NCBI GenBank assembly: GCA_021806765.1
Contig: JAJZQR010000041.1
Coordinates: 1-27,144 of the forward strand
DNA: 27,144 nt
Source: Chloroflexota bacterium
GTDB taxonomy: Bacteria; Chloroflexota; UBA6077
Direction: 5' to 3'
Position 1 is the stretch's first letter, and every line of letters begins with the position of its first letter. Below are positions 16,133 through 23,763 of the stretch, one piece after another. The notes below the pieces were generated by a model. That model was given only the letters and a program-made list of their open reading frames with translations, ran no database searches and was not told the DNA's origin. The translations under genes were made by a program, and so were the position numbers.

Positions 16133-16187
16133 CTTAACCAGACGTTAACATGCCGTTGAACGAGCGTTAAAGCTGCCCCGCTACCAT
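16133..16187 (+). promoter_or_regulatory. four-unit PHO box and -10 of the pst promoter
   Basis: Four consecutive 11-bp direct repeats are visible: CTTAACCAGAC (16133-16143), GTTAACATGCC (16144-16154), GTTGAACGAGC (16155-16165) and GTTAAAGCTGC (16166-16176), each a TTAA/TTGA-type 7-mer followed by four variable bases. The 11-bp period and 7+4 layout are those of PhoB/PhoP binding sites. A -10-like TACCAT (16182-16187) starts ten bases after the last 7-mer (16166-16172), as at PhoB-activated promoters where the box replaces the -35. The array ends about 70 bp before the pstS ATG. Binding is inferred. Confidence 0.75.
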
Positions 16188-16244
16188 TACTGTCGAAAAC
16201 GAAGTAAAAAAAGTCAGAAGGCACAAAGGAGCAGAAAGGAAACC

Positions 16245-17411
16245 ATGGCAAGAGGTTCAGGAGAAACTGGTCGCTCCACGGGGATCTCGTTTCCAAGATG
16301 GAAGGGTCTGGCGAGCGCTGGCCTCGCCCTGGTGGTGCTGGCCGCAACCGCGGCCTGCAGCGGAGGAGGAGCCGCTCCCGTCGCACCCCCCTCGTCGGGG
16401 CAGTCCTCTCAAGGGGCCTCGGGCTCGACCGCCTCGGCCAAGGAGATGACCGGGGCAGGGGCCACCTTTCCCTACCCCCTCTACTCCAAGTGGTTCGACG
16501 TCTACAACAAGAAGGCTGGCGTCCAGATCAACTACCAGTCCGTGGGATCGGGCGCAGGTATCCAGCAGTTGACCCAGCGGACCGTGGACTTCGGCGCCAG
16601 CGACGCACCCATGACCGACGAGCAGCTGAAGGCGGCGCCCGGCGAGGTGCTGCACATCCCGACGGTGATGGGCGCCGTGGTGGTGACCTACAACATGGCC
16701 GGAGTGGACAAGGGATTGAAGCTCACCGGGGACACCCTCTCGGGCATCTTCCTGGGCACCATCAAGAAGTGGAACGACCCCAAGATCGCCGCGGATAACC
16801 CGAACGTCAAGCTTCCCGACACCGACATCGCCGTGGTGCACCGCTCCGACGGCAGCGGCACCACCAACATCTTCACCGACTACCTGACCAGCGTTAGCCC
16901 CGAGTGGAAGAGCAAGGTGGGCAAGAGCACCTCGGTCAACTGGCCCGTGGGCATCGGCGCCAAGGGGAACGAGGGGGTGGCAGGCCAGGTGAAGCAGACC
17001 CCCGGCGGCATCGGCTACGTGGAACTGGCCTACGCCGTGCAGAACAAGCTGCCCTACGCCTACATGAAGAACCAGGCCGGCCAGTTCGTGGAGCCCAGCC
17101 TGGAGTCCACCACGGCCGCTGCGGCGGGGTCCGCCGCCAATATGCCCGCCGACCTGCGGGTCTCCATAGTGAACGCCCCCGGCGAGAAGTCCTACCCCAT
17201 CGCGGGCTACACCTACATCCTGGTCTACAAGGATCAGCAGGATCCGGCCAAGGGTAAGGCGCTGGTGGACTTCCTCTGGTGGGGGACCCACGACGGAGAG
17301 CAGTACGCCACGGATCTGCTGTATGCGCCTCTGCCGAAAGAGGTGGTAGCCAAGGACGAAGCGCAGATCAAGTCCATCACATCCCAGGGGAAGCCGCTGT
17401 ACCAGCCGTGA
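16245..17411 (+). CDS. pstS: phosphate ABC transporter substrate-binding lipoprotein PstS
   Basis: The extracytoplasmic phosphate receptor that delivers inorganic phosphate to PstCA. An N-terminal signal peptide ends in a lipobox with Cys38 (ATAAC), followed by a Gly/Ser/Pro-rich linker to about residue 65. The mature protein starts with the family motif GAGATFPYPLYSKW. Phosphate-contacting motifs are visible: SVGSGAGI, DFGASDAPM and HRSDGSGTTNIFTDYL, and a C-terminal GYTYILVYKD. Length (388 aa) is normal. ATG 16245 has AAAGGAAA nearby as ribosome binding site; residues 1-15 before the hydrophobic core are long and basic. It is the first gene of the pst-pho cluster and lies directly behind the PHO-box-like array. 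Confidence 0.97.
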   Translation: MARGSGETGRSTGISFPRWKGLASAGLALVVLAATAACSGGGAAPVAPPSSGQSSQGASGSTASAKEMTGAGATFPYPLYSKWFDVYNKKAGVQINYQSVGSGAGIQQLTQRTVDFGASDAPMTDEQLKAAPGEVLHIPTVMGAVVVTYNMAGVDKGLKLTGDTLSGIFLGTIKKWNDPKIAADNPNVKLPDTDIAVVHRSDGSGTTNIFTDYLTSVSPEWKSKVGKSTSVNWPVGIGAKGNEGVAGQVKQTPGGIGYVELAYAVQNKLPYAYMKNQAGQFVEPSLESTTAAAAGSAANMPADLRVSIVNAPGEKSYPIAGYTYILVYKDQQDPAKGKALVDFLWWGTHDGEQYATDLLYAPLPKEVVAKDEAQIKSITSQGKPLYQP

Positions 17412-17451
17412 CAGAGCGACGACGAGGGTCAGGGTGAGGACTGGCCAACCT

Positions 17452-17519
17452 GTAGTAACGACTTCAGTCGTTCGTCCTTGCTGGAGACACCGGGTACGAA
17501 CGACTAAAGTCGTTACTAC
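17452..17519. repeat. 24-bp inverted repeat between pstS and pstC
   Basis: Arm 17452-17475 (starting GTAGTAACGACTTCAG) and arm 17496-17519 (ending AAAGTCGTTACTAC) are reverse complements at 23 of 24 positions, with a 20-base spacer. Each arm itself contains nearly inverted AACGACT/AGTCGTT halves. It resembles dispersed intergenic repeats of Chloroflexota and cyanobacterial genomes and lacks a T-tract. In the transcript it would form a stable hairpin that could protect the pstS 3' end or reduce read-through. Confidence 0.75.
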
Positions 17520-17559
17520 GAGTCTCGTCTCGGCCTCGCCCTCACCCGCCCTTCGAGCA

Positions 17560-17580
17560 GCCTCTCCCTTCGGGAGAGGC
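17560..17580. repeat. GCCTCTCCC/GGGAGAGGC hairpin upstream of pstC
   Basis: A perfect 9-bp stem (17560-17568 with 17572-17580) encloses the loop TTC. It ends 20 bp before the pstC start codon. The same CTCTCCC/GGGAGAG core is found at 26099-26119 before tsaD, and a related form lies at 5544-5566, so this looks like a dispersed hairpin repeat rather than a pst-specific signal. Confidence 0.65.
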
Positions 17581-17600
17581 GACTTGGGAAGAGAGGTGCC

Positions 17601-18575
17601 ATGTCAGCGAATCTAGCTCGCGCGGGTCACGTGGAGAAGGCCGCGCTGAGAACCGGATCGGGCAACTGGGGCGACAGGGCCTTCAGGGGAGTAGTGACCG
17701 TCCTGGGCGCCGGCATCCTGATCCTGGTAGTCCTGATGGTCCTCAAGATGGCCGATGCCTCCATGCCGGCCATCCAACGGTTCGGCTTCGGGTTCCTCTG
17801 GGGGACCACCTGGGACCCGGTGGCCCGGAATTTCGGGGCGCTCCCCTTCATCTTCGGCACCGTGGTTTCCTCGCTGATCGCCCTCCTGGTGGGCGGTCCC
17901 ATCGGGCTGGGCGCCGCCATATACCTTTCGGAACTTGCCCCCAACTGGCTGCGGGACCCCGTCTCCTTCCTGGTGGAGCTACTGGCGGCCATCCCCAGCG
18001 TCGTGTACGGCCTCTGGGGGATCTTCGTCATGGCGCCGTGGCTCCGCTCGACGGTGGAGCCCACCCTGGCCCGAAGCCTGGGCTTCCTGCCCCTCTTCCA
18101 GGGGCCCAGCTACGGCATCGGCATGCTGGCCGGCGGGCTGATCCTGGCCATCATGATCCTCCCCACCATCACCGCCGTGTCCAGGGACGTGATGAAGGCC
18201 GTGCCCCGGAGTCAGCGGGAGGGGATGCTGGCCCTGGGAGCCACCCAGTGGGAGGTGATATGGGGCGCTGTGGTCCCCTACGCCCGCTCCGGCATCCTGG
18301 GGGCTCTGATCCTCGGCCTGGGCCGGGCCCTGGGGGAGACCATGGCCGTTACCATGGTGATCGGCAACCGGCCGGACATCTCCGCCTCCCTCTTCGCCCC
18401 CTCCTACACCATGGCCAGCGTCATCGCCAACGAGTTCAGCGAGGCCACCTACAATCTCTACCTGTCGGCGCTGGTCGAGATAGGCCTGGCGCTCTTCGGG
18501 GTGACCCTGCTGCTGAACGCCCTGGCCAGGCTGCTGGTCTGGCGCACCACCCGGCTTTCGGGAGGTGAGCGGTAA
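17601..18575 (+). CDS. pstC: phosphate ABC transporter permease PstC
   Basis: One of the two membrane subunits of the high-affinity phosphate importer. The 324-residue protein has six predicted membrane helices after a cytoplasmic N-terminus of about 30 residues. The PstC pattern is clear: the periplasmic segment FGFLWGTTWDPVARNFGALP, then PIGLGAAIYLSELAP, AAIPSVVYGLWGIFVMAP and the EAA-type cytoplasmic loop REGMLALGATQWEVIW that contacts PstB, followed by LGRALGETMAVTMVIGN. ATG 17601 follows GAGAGGTG. Its TAA overlaps the pstA ATG by one base (TAATG), indicating coupled translation. It is separated from pstS by 189 bp of repeats, so PstS could be made in excess over the permease. Confidence 0.96.
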   Translation: MSANLARAGHVEKAALRTGSGNWGDRAFRGVVTVLGAGILILVVLMVLKMADASMPAIQRFGFGFLWGTTWDPVARNFGALPFIFGTVVSSLIALLVGGPIGLGAAIYLSELAPNWLRDPVSFLVELLAAIPSVVYGLWGIFVMAPWLRSTVEPTLARSLGFLPLFQGPSYGIGMLAGGLILAIMILPTITAVSRDVMKAVPRSQREGMLALGATQWEVIWGAVVPYARSGILGALILGLGRALGETMAVTMVIGNRPDISASLFAPSYTMASVIANEFSEATYNLYLSALVEIGLALFGVTLLLNALARLLVWRTTRLSGGER

Positions 18576-19441
18576 TGGCGCAGCGGGGGTTAGCGGTAAC
18601 TCGAGGCAACCATCTGCGGCGCAAGGTCGCCAACGTGGTCATGCTGGGGCTGACGGTGGCCAGCACGCTCCTGGCCCTTGGCTTCCTGTTCAGCGTGCTG
18701 GGGTGGGTGCTGGTGCAGGGAGGATCGGCGCTGAACCTCGACTTCCTCACTCAACTCCCCAAGCCCGTCGGCGAGCCGGGGGGCGGGATGGGGAACGCCA
18801 TCCTGGGCACCCTGATCCTGCTGGCCCTGGCCTCCCTGATCGGCATCCCCCTGGGTCTCGGGGCCGGCATCTATCTGGCAGAATACGGCAACGGAAAACT
18901 GGGGATGGTAATCCGGTTCGTTGCCGACGTGCTGACCGGCATTCCCTCCATAACCATCGGGATCTTCGCCTACACCATGATAGTGCTGCCCATGCGCGGC
19001 TTCTCCACCCTGGCAGGGGGTGTTGCCCTGGCCATCATCATGATACCCACCGTCACCAGAGCGACGGAGGAGATGATGAGACTGGTCCCCAGGTCGCTGC
19101 GGGAGGCATCCCTCGCCCTGGGGATCCCCGAGTGGAAGACGGTGCTCCGGATAGTGGTCCCCACCGCCATGGGTGGGATAGTCACGGGGGCGATGCTGGC
19201 CGTGGCCAGGGCGGGAGGGGAAACGGCCCCGCTGCTGTTCACTGCCTTCGGCAACCGCTTCTGGTCGACGTCGCTGGATCGGCCCATCGCCGCCCTGCCG
19301 CTGCAGGTCTTCACCTACGCCCTGTCCCCCTACGACGACTGGCGAGCCCAGGCGTGGGCGGGGGCTCTGGTGCTGGTGGCCATGGTGCTGGTTATCAACG
19401 TGGTGGCCCGGTTCTTCGCCCGTGGCACACGCAATCGATGA
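18575..19441 (+). CDS. pstA: phosphate ABC transporter permease PstA
   Basis: The second membrane subunit of the phosphate importer, pairing with PstC. The 288 residues include six predicted membrane helices. Family motifs seen are IGIPLGLGAGIYLAEYG (about 88-104), ADVLTGIPSITIGIFAYT, the coupling-loop sequence REASLALGIPEWKTVLRIV and ARAGGETAPLLFTAFGN. The first hydrophobic helix (LTVASTLLALGFLFSVLGWV) follows a basic start MAQRGLAVTRGNHLRRK. ATG 18575 shares its A with the pstC stop codon and has GGAGGTGAG nearby. The pstB gene begins 8 bp after its stop, so the permease and ATPase genes form one tight unit. Confidence 0.96.
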   Translation: MAQRGLAVTRGNHLRRKVANVVMLGLTVASTLLALGFLFSVLGWVLVQGGSALNLDFLTQLPKPVGEPGGGMGNAILGTLILLALASLIGIPLGLGAGIYLAEYGNGKLGMVIRFVADVLTGIPSITIGIFAYTMIVLPMRGFSTLAGGVALAIIMIPTVTRATEEMMRLVPRSLREASLALGIPEWKTVLRIVVPTAMGGIVTGAMLAVARAGGETAPLLFTAFGNRFWSTSLDRPIAALPLQVFTYALSPYDDWRAQAWAGALVLVAMVLVINVVARFFARGTRNR

Positions 19442-19449
19442 GGTGATTA

Positions 19450-20283
19450 ATGTTGGACGTCAAGCCCCGGGTCTCGGACAGTCCGACCCAGCTGCAGATC
19501 GTTGAAACGCCGGGCAAGCGGGTAGAGATCCAGGACCTCAGCGCCTGGTACGGAGAGAAGCTGGCCATCGAGAAGGTCAGCATCTCCGTCGAGCCAAACA
19601 GGGTAACGGCCATCATCGGCCCCTCCGGCTGCGGTAAGTCGACCTTGATCCGCTGCATCAATCGGATGCACGAGGTGGTGCCTGGTGCCCGGGTATCGGG
19701 CAGGGTACTGCTGGAGGACGAGGACATCTACGCACAGGGGATCGATCCGGTGATGGTTCGCCGCCGCATCGGCATGGTATTCCAGAAGGCCAACCCCTTC
19801 CCCACCCTGTCGATCTTCGACAACGTGGCTGCGGGGCTCCGACTGAACGGCCTCGCTAGCCGGCGAGAGTTGCCGGGGATCGTGGAGAAGAGCCTGCAGC
19901 AGGCGGCCCTGTGGGACGAGGTGAAGGACAAGCTGAGCCAGCCCGGCACGGCCCTGTCTGGGGGGCAGCAGCAGCGGCTGTGCATCGCCCGGGCCCTGGC
20001 CGTCGAACCGGACGTGCTGCTGATGGACGAGCCCGCCAGCGCCCTGGATCCCGTGGCCACCCTCAGGATAGAGGAGTTGATGCAGGAGCTGAAGCAGAAC
20101 TACACCATCGTCATAGTGACCCATAACATGCAGCAGGCGGCTCGGGTCTCCGACTACACCGCCTTCATGCTGGCTGGCGAGGAAAGGGTGGGACGGCTGG
20201 TCGAGTTCGGCGAGACCAACCGGTTGTTCACCAACCCCAGGGACAAACGAACCGAGGACTACATCACAGGGCGATTCGGATGA
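19450..20283 (+). CDS. pstB: phosphate ABC transporter ATP-binding protein PstB
   Basis: The ATPase that powers PstSCA phosphate uptake. All nucleotide-binding motifs are intact in 277 aa: Walker [10 protein letters not shown] (57-65), Q-loop Gln112 in [10 protein letters not shown] (a PstB hallmark), signature LSGGQQQR (169-176), Walker B VLLMDEP (189-195), D-loop SALDP and switch His225 in VTHN. After the usual core the protein reads [16 protein letters not shown], typical of PstB. The N-terminus is about 25 residues longer than compact PstB proteins. ATG 19450 has AGGTGA six bases upstream. A complete transporter is therefore present; phoU follows after 119 bp. Confidence 0.97.
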   Translation: MLDVKPRVSDSPTQLQIVETPGKRVEIQDLSAWYGEKLAIEKVSISVEPNRVTAIIGPSGCGKSTLIRCINRMHEVVPGARVSGRVLLEDEDIYAQGIDPVMVRRRIGMVFQKANPFPTLSIFDNVAAGLRLNGLASRRELPGIVEKSLQQAALWDEVKDKLSQPGTALSGGQQQRLCIARALAVEPDVLLMDEPASALDPVATLRIEELMQELKQNYTIVIVTHNMQQAARVSDYTAFMLAGEERVGRLVEFGETNRLFTNPRDKRTEDYITGRFG

Positions 20284-20402
20284 GGGATGGGGCTGCAGAA
20301 CCGTTGATGCTCTGGCATGCTGCGGCTAGAATGACGGCAGGGAACCGGCCGGCTCAACGGAGTGTGACGAACTGATACCTGATTGATGAAGGAGACAGGT
20401 CC
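20284..20402 (+). other. 119-bp pstB-phoU spacer
   Basis: No hairpin terminator or convincing promoter is seen here. AAGGAGACAGGTCC directly before the phoU ATG supplies the ribosome binding site. The simplest reading is that phoU is co-transcribed with the pst genes. Confidence 0.5.
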
Positions 20403-21074
20403 ATGACTACCACCAGGGCAACCTTCGACCGCCAACTGGCGGGGCTGAAGGACGAAGTCTTGATCCTGGGCAGCATGGTGGATAAGGCCATCGCCCGCTC
20501 CGTCGAGGCCCTCAAGAGGCGAGATCGAAACGAATCGGAGATAATCATCTCCGACGACATGAAGATCAACCGGAAGCGGTTCGAGATAGAGGAGAAATGC
20601 CTCCTGCTGCTGGCCACCCAGCAACCGATGGCCAGCGATCTCCGGGTGATCGCCGCCGCCATGAGCATCATCACCGACCTGGAGCGGATGGCGGACCACG
20701 CCGAGGGGATCGCGAAGATCAACCTGATGATGGGAGACGAGCCGCTGTTGAAGCCGCTCATCGACATCCCCAAGATGGCGGACAAGTCCCGAGACATGCT
20801 GAGGCGGAGCCTGGATGTCTACGTCGCCCGGGACGCCGAGGGAGCGAAGCGGCTGGCCGCCGAGGATGACGAGGTCGACGAACTGTACAATCGGGTCTAC
20901 CGCGACCTGCTGGACATCATGATCAAGGACCCCAACACCGTCACCCGAGCCACCTACCTGCTATGGGTCGCCCACAACCTGGAGCGGGTCGCCGACCGGA
21001 TCACCAACATCTGCGAGCGGATAGTGTTCATGGTGACCGGCCAGATGCAGGAAATGAACGTATCGAAGTACTAA
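20403..21074 (+). CDS. phoU: phosphate-specific transport regulator PhoU
   Basis: PhoU is a cytoplasmic all-helical protein that links PstSCAB activity to the PhoR kinase and restrains uptake when phosphate is plentiful. The 223 aa are predicted to form two three-helix PhoU repeats. Each carries the acidic metal-binding motif: DLERMADHAEGIAK (about 96-109) in the first and NLERVADRITNICERIV (about 194-210) in the second. The conserved opening FDRQLAGLKDEVLILGSMVDKAI and the LLLATQQPMASDLRVIAAAM segment are typical. ATG 20403 has AAGGAGA nearby. It lies between pstB and phoB, the common order in Gram-positive-like clusters. Confidence 0.96.
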   Translation: MTTTRATFDRQLAGLKDEVLILGSMVDKAIARSVEALKRRDRNESEIIISDDMKINRKRFEIEEKCLLLLATQQPMASDLRVIAAAMSIITDLERMADHAEGIAKINLMMGDEPLLKPLIDIPKMADKSRDMLRRSLDVYVARDAEGAKRLAAEDDEVDELYNRVYRDLLDIMIKDPNTVTRATYLLWVAHNLERVADRITNICERIVFMVTGQMQEMNVSKY

Positions 21075-21078
21075 GGGC

Positions 21079-21087
21079 TGCTATAAT
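21079..21087 (+). promoter_or_regulatory. extended -10 promoter for phoB-phoR
   Basis: TGCTATAAT is a perfect TATAAT (21082-21087) with the TG extended element, directly after the phoU stop codon. A start near 21094 would give a leader of about 37 nt to the GTG at 21131. No good -35 was found. This would let the two-component genes be expressed independently of the pst promoter. Confidence 0.5.
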
Positions 21088-21130
21088 CTGACAAGAGAAC
21101 ACTCACACGATATCGGAGGGGCAGTCTTCA

Positions 21131-21823
<693 letters not shown>

Positions 21824-21829
21824 AGGCCG

Positions 21830-23626
21830 GTGAACACCGTCTCCAAAGGGCTCCCGCCTGCCAGCCTGCGCTCTCGCATTGCCATCGCCTACGCCCTCTT
21901 GATGATCCTGTCCGTCGGGGCCCTGAGCGCCTACCTGGTCCAGGTGGGACAGGGGTCCTACTTCTCCACCCTGTACCAGGGTGTGGAGGGACAGGCAAAA
22001 CTGGTGAGCGTGGCGGTACGCCCCTACCTGATCGACCATCGACCTCCAGCTGAGATCGACACCCTGGCCAAGAAGCTCGGCCAGGAGACCGGCGTTCGAG
22101 TCACCATCATCGACCGAACCGGGGTAGTGCTGGGGGATTCGGAGCACGATCCCCTCACCATGGAGAACCATGGGCAGCGGCCTGAAGTGCTGGCCGCCCT
22201 GGAAAACGGGAGTGGGGAGTCCCAGCGCCGCAGCGCCACCGTCGGCTACGACCTCCTCTACGTGGCGGTCCCCATCCACGATGGTAGCCAGTTGCTGGGG
22301 GTGGCTCGGGTAGCCCTGCCCCTCTCGGAGGTCAATCAGGCCACAGAGAACATCACCAGGGCCATCGTTCTGGGGGGGCTGGTGGCCACCCTGCTGGCCG
22401 TCCTCCTGGCCGTGATCATTGCAAGAAGCGTCACAGGCCCCGTGGAAGCGCTGACCTCGGTGGCCAGTCGGGTGGCCGAGGGTGAACTGGATCAGCGGGT
22501 CGGGGTCTACTCCCGAGATGAGGTGGGGCGGTTGGGCCGGGTCTTCGACATGATGGCCGATCGGCTTCAATCTACCATCAAGACCATCTCCTCAGAGAGA
22601 AACACCCTGGCGACGGTTCTGGCCGCCATGGCCGACGGGATACTGATCGTGAATCGACAGGGCCAGGTGGTTCAGGCCAACCGGGCCGCTGCCTTCCTTC
22701 TAGGCTCATCCCCGTCCTCCATGGAGGGCAGGTCCTTCGTGGAGGTGCTGCGGGATTACGAACTGAGCGCGGTCCTCCAGAGATGCCTGCAGCAGGCCTC
22801 CCCGCAGAGCGGCACCGCCGAGGTGGACCCGGGCCACAGATTCCTCCGGATCGTGGCAACCCCCCTTCGGGGCGGGCAGGCGGGCGCCCTGGCCCTCCTG
22901 CAGGACCTGACCGAGATCCGGCGGGCGGAGACCGTTCGGCGCGACTTCGTCGCCAACGTCTCCCACGAACTACGGACCCCTCTGGCTTCCCTCAAGGCCC
23001 TGGTGGAGACCCTGGAGGAGGGCGCTCTCGCCGAGCCCGAGGTGGCCCGAGACTTCCTCTCCAAGATGCACGTGGAGGTGGACGGGCTGACCCAGATGGT
23101 CAGCGAGCAGCTGGAGCTGTCCCGGATAGAGAGCGGGCGCGCGGCCCTCTCCCTGCAGCCCGAGGAGATGGAGCCGCTGCTGCGGGAGGTCACGGAGCGT
23201 TTGGCTGCCCAGGCCGGCCGGGCGGGATTGAGGATGACGCTCCAGCTGCCGCCGGAGTTACCCAGGGTCATGGCCCATCGGGAGAGGATCCAGCAGATGC
23301 TGGTGAACCTGCTCCACAACGCCATCAAGTTCACGCCCTCGGGGGGCGAGATCACGGTCGGAGCCCGGGCCGAGGGGGATCGAGTCCTGGTGTGGGTGGC
23401 CGACACCGGCGTGGGTATCTCCGAAGAGGATCTCCCCCGCATCTTCGAGCGGTTCTACAAGGCCGATCGCTCCCGATCCGGGGGAGGGACCGGGTTGGGG
23501 CTGGCCATCGCCAAGCACGTGACGGAGGCTCACGGCGGCCGCATTTGGGCCGAGAGCGTAGAGGGGAAAGGCTCCACCTTCACCTTCGGCCTGCCGGTAG
23601 CCGAGGACCCCGCCCCATCCTCGTAA
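21830..23626 (+). CDS. phoR: phosphate regulon sensor histidine kinase, PhoR type
   Basis: A membrane sensor kinase with the PhoR layout of Gram-positive-like bacteria (598 aa). TM1 (about 19-38), an extracytoplasmic sensor (39-177) with the motif VRVTIIDRTGVVLGDSE, TM2 (about 178-199), HAMP (199-252) and a PAS domain (255-362) precede HisKA with His379 in VSHELRTPLASLK. The ATPase shows N-box NLLHNAIKF, DTGVGIS, FERFYKAD and [12 protein letters not shown]. There is no receiver. It starts with GTG 21830, 6 bp after the regulator stop. PhoR kinases respond to PstSCAB-PhoU status rather than to phosphate directly; the large external domain suggests possible additional input. The frame ends 137 bp before the next gene. 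Confidence 0.93.
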   Translation: MNTVSKGLPPASLRSRIAIAYALLMILSVGALSAYLVQVGQGSYFSTLYQGVEGQAKLVSVAVRPYLIDHRPPAEIDTLAKKLGQETGVRVTIIDRTGVVLGDSEHDPLTMENHGQRPEVLAALENGSGESQRRSATVGYDLLYVAVPIHDGSQLLGVARVALPLSEVNQATENITRAIVLGGLVATLLAVLLAVIIARSVTGPVEALTSVASRVAEGELDQRVGVYSRDEVGRLGRVFDMMADRLQSTIKTISSERNTLATVLAAMADGILIVNRQGQVVQANRAAAFLLGSSPSSMEGRSFVEVLRDYELSAVLQRCLQQASPQSGTAEVDPGHRFLRIVATPLRGGQAGALALLQDLTEIRRAETVRRDFVANVSHELRTPLASLKALVETLEEGALAEPEVARDFLSKMHVEVDGLTQMVSEQLELSRIESGRAALSLQPEEMEPLLREVTERLAAQAGRAGLRMTLQLPPELPRVMAHRERIQQMLVNLLHNAIKFTPSGGEITVGARAEGDRVLVWVADTGVGISEEDLPRIFERFYKADRSRSGGGTGLGLAIAKHVTEAHGGRIWAESVEGKGSTFTFGLPVAEDPAPSS

Positions 23627-23665
23627 CCGCCTCTCCCCTTCTACCTTGTATCTCTTCATCCTCGG

Positions 23666-23694
23666 TTTACCCGGCACCACTGTTTTGCTATACT
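23666..23694 (+). promoter_or_regulatory. promoter of the PP2C-like/propeller gene
   Basis: TTTACC (23666-23671) and TATACT (23689-23694) are 17 bp apart; the -10 is a 5/6 match with an extended TGC element (23686-23688). It lies 70 bp before the ATG at 23764, showing that the gene can be expressed separately from phoR. Confidence 0.55.
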
Positions 23695-23763
23695 GCACCC
23701 GAAGCTCCTGATATCCCATTTCCCCACACTCTGTCAGCTCTACCGCCAGTTGGGAGGAATCAC

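Noticed and set aside
22783..23763. N-terminal extension of the PP2C-like/propeller gene into phoR
   Set aside because: The first 327 codons of that frame overlap phoR out of phase; ATG 23764 has GGGAGG at six bases and its own promoter.
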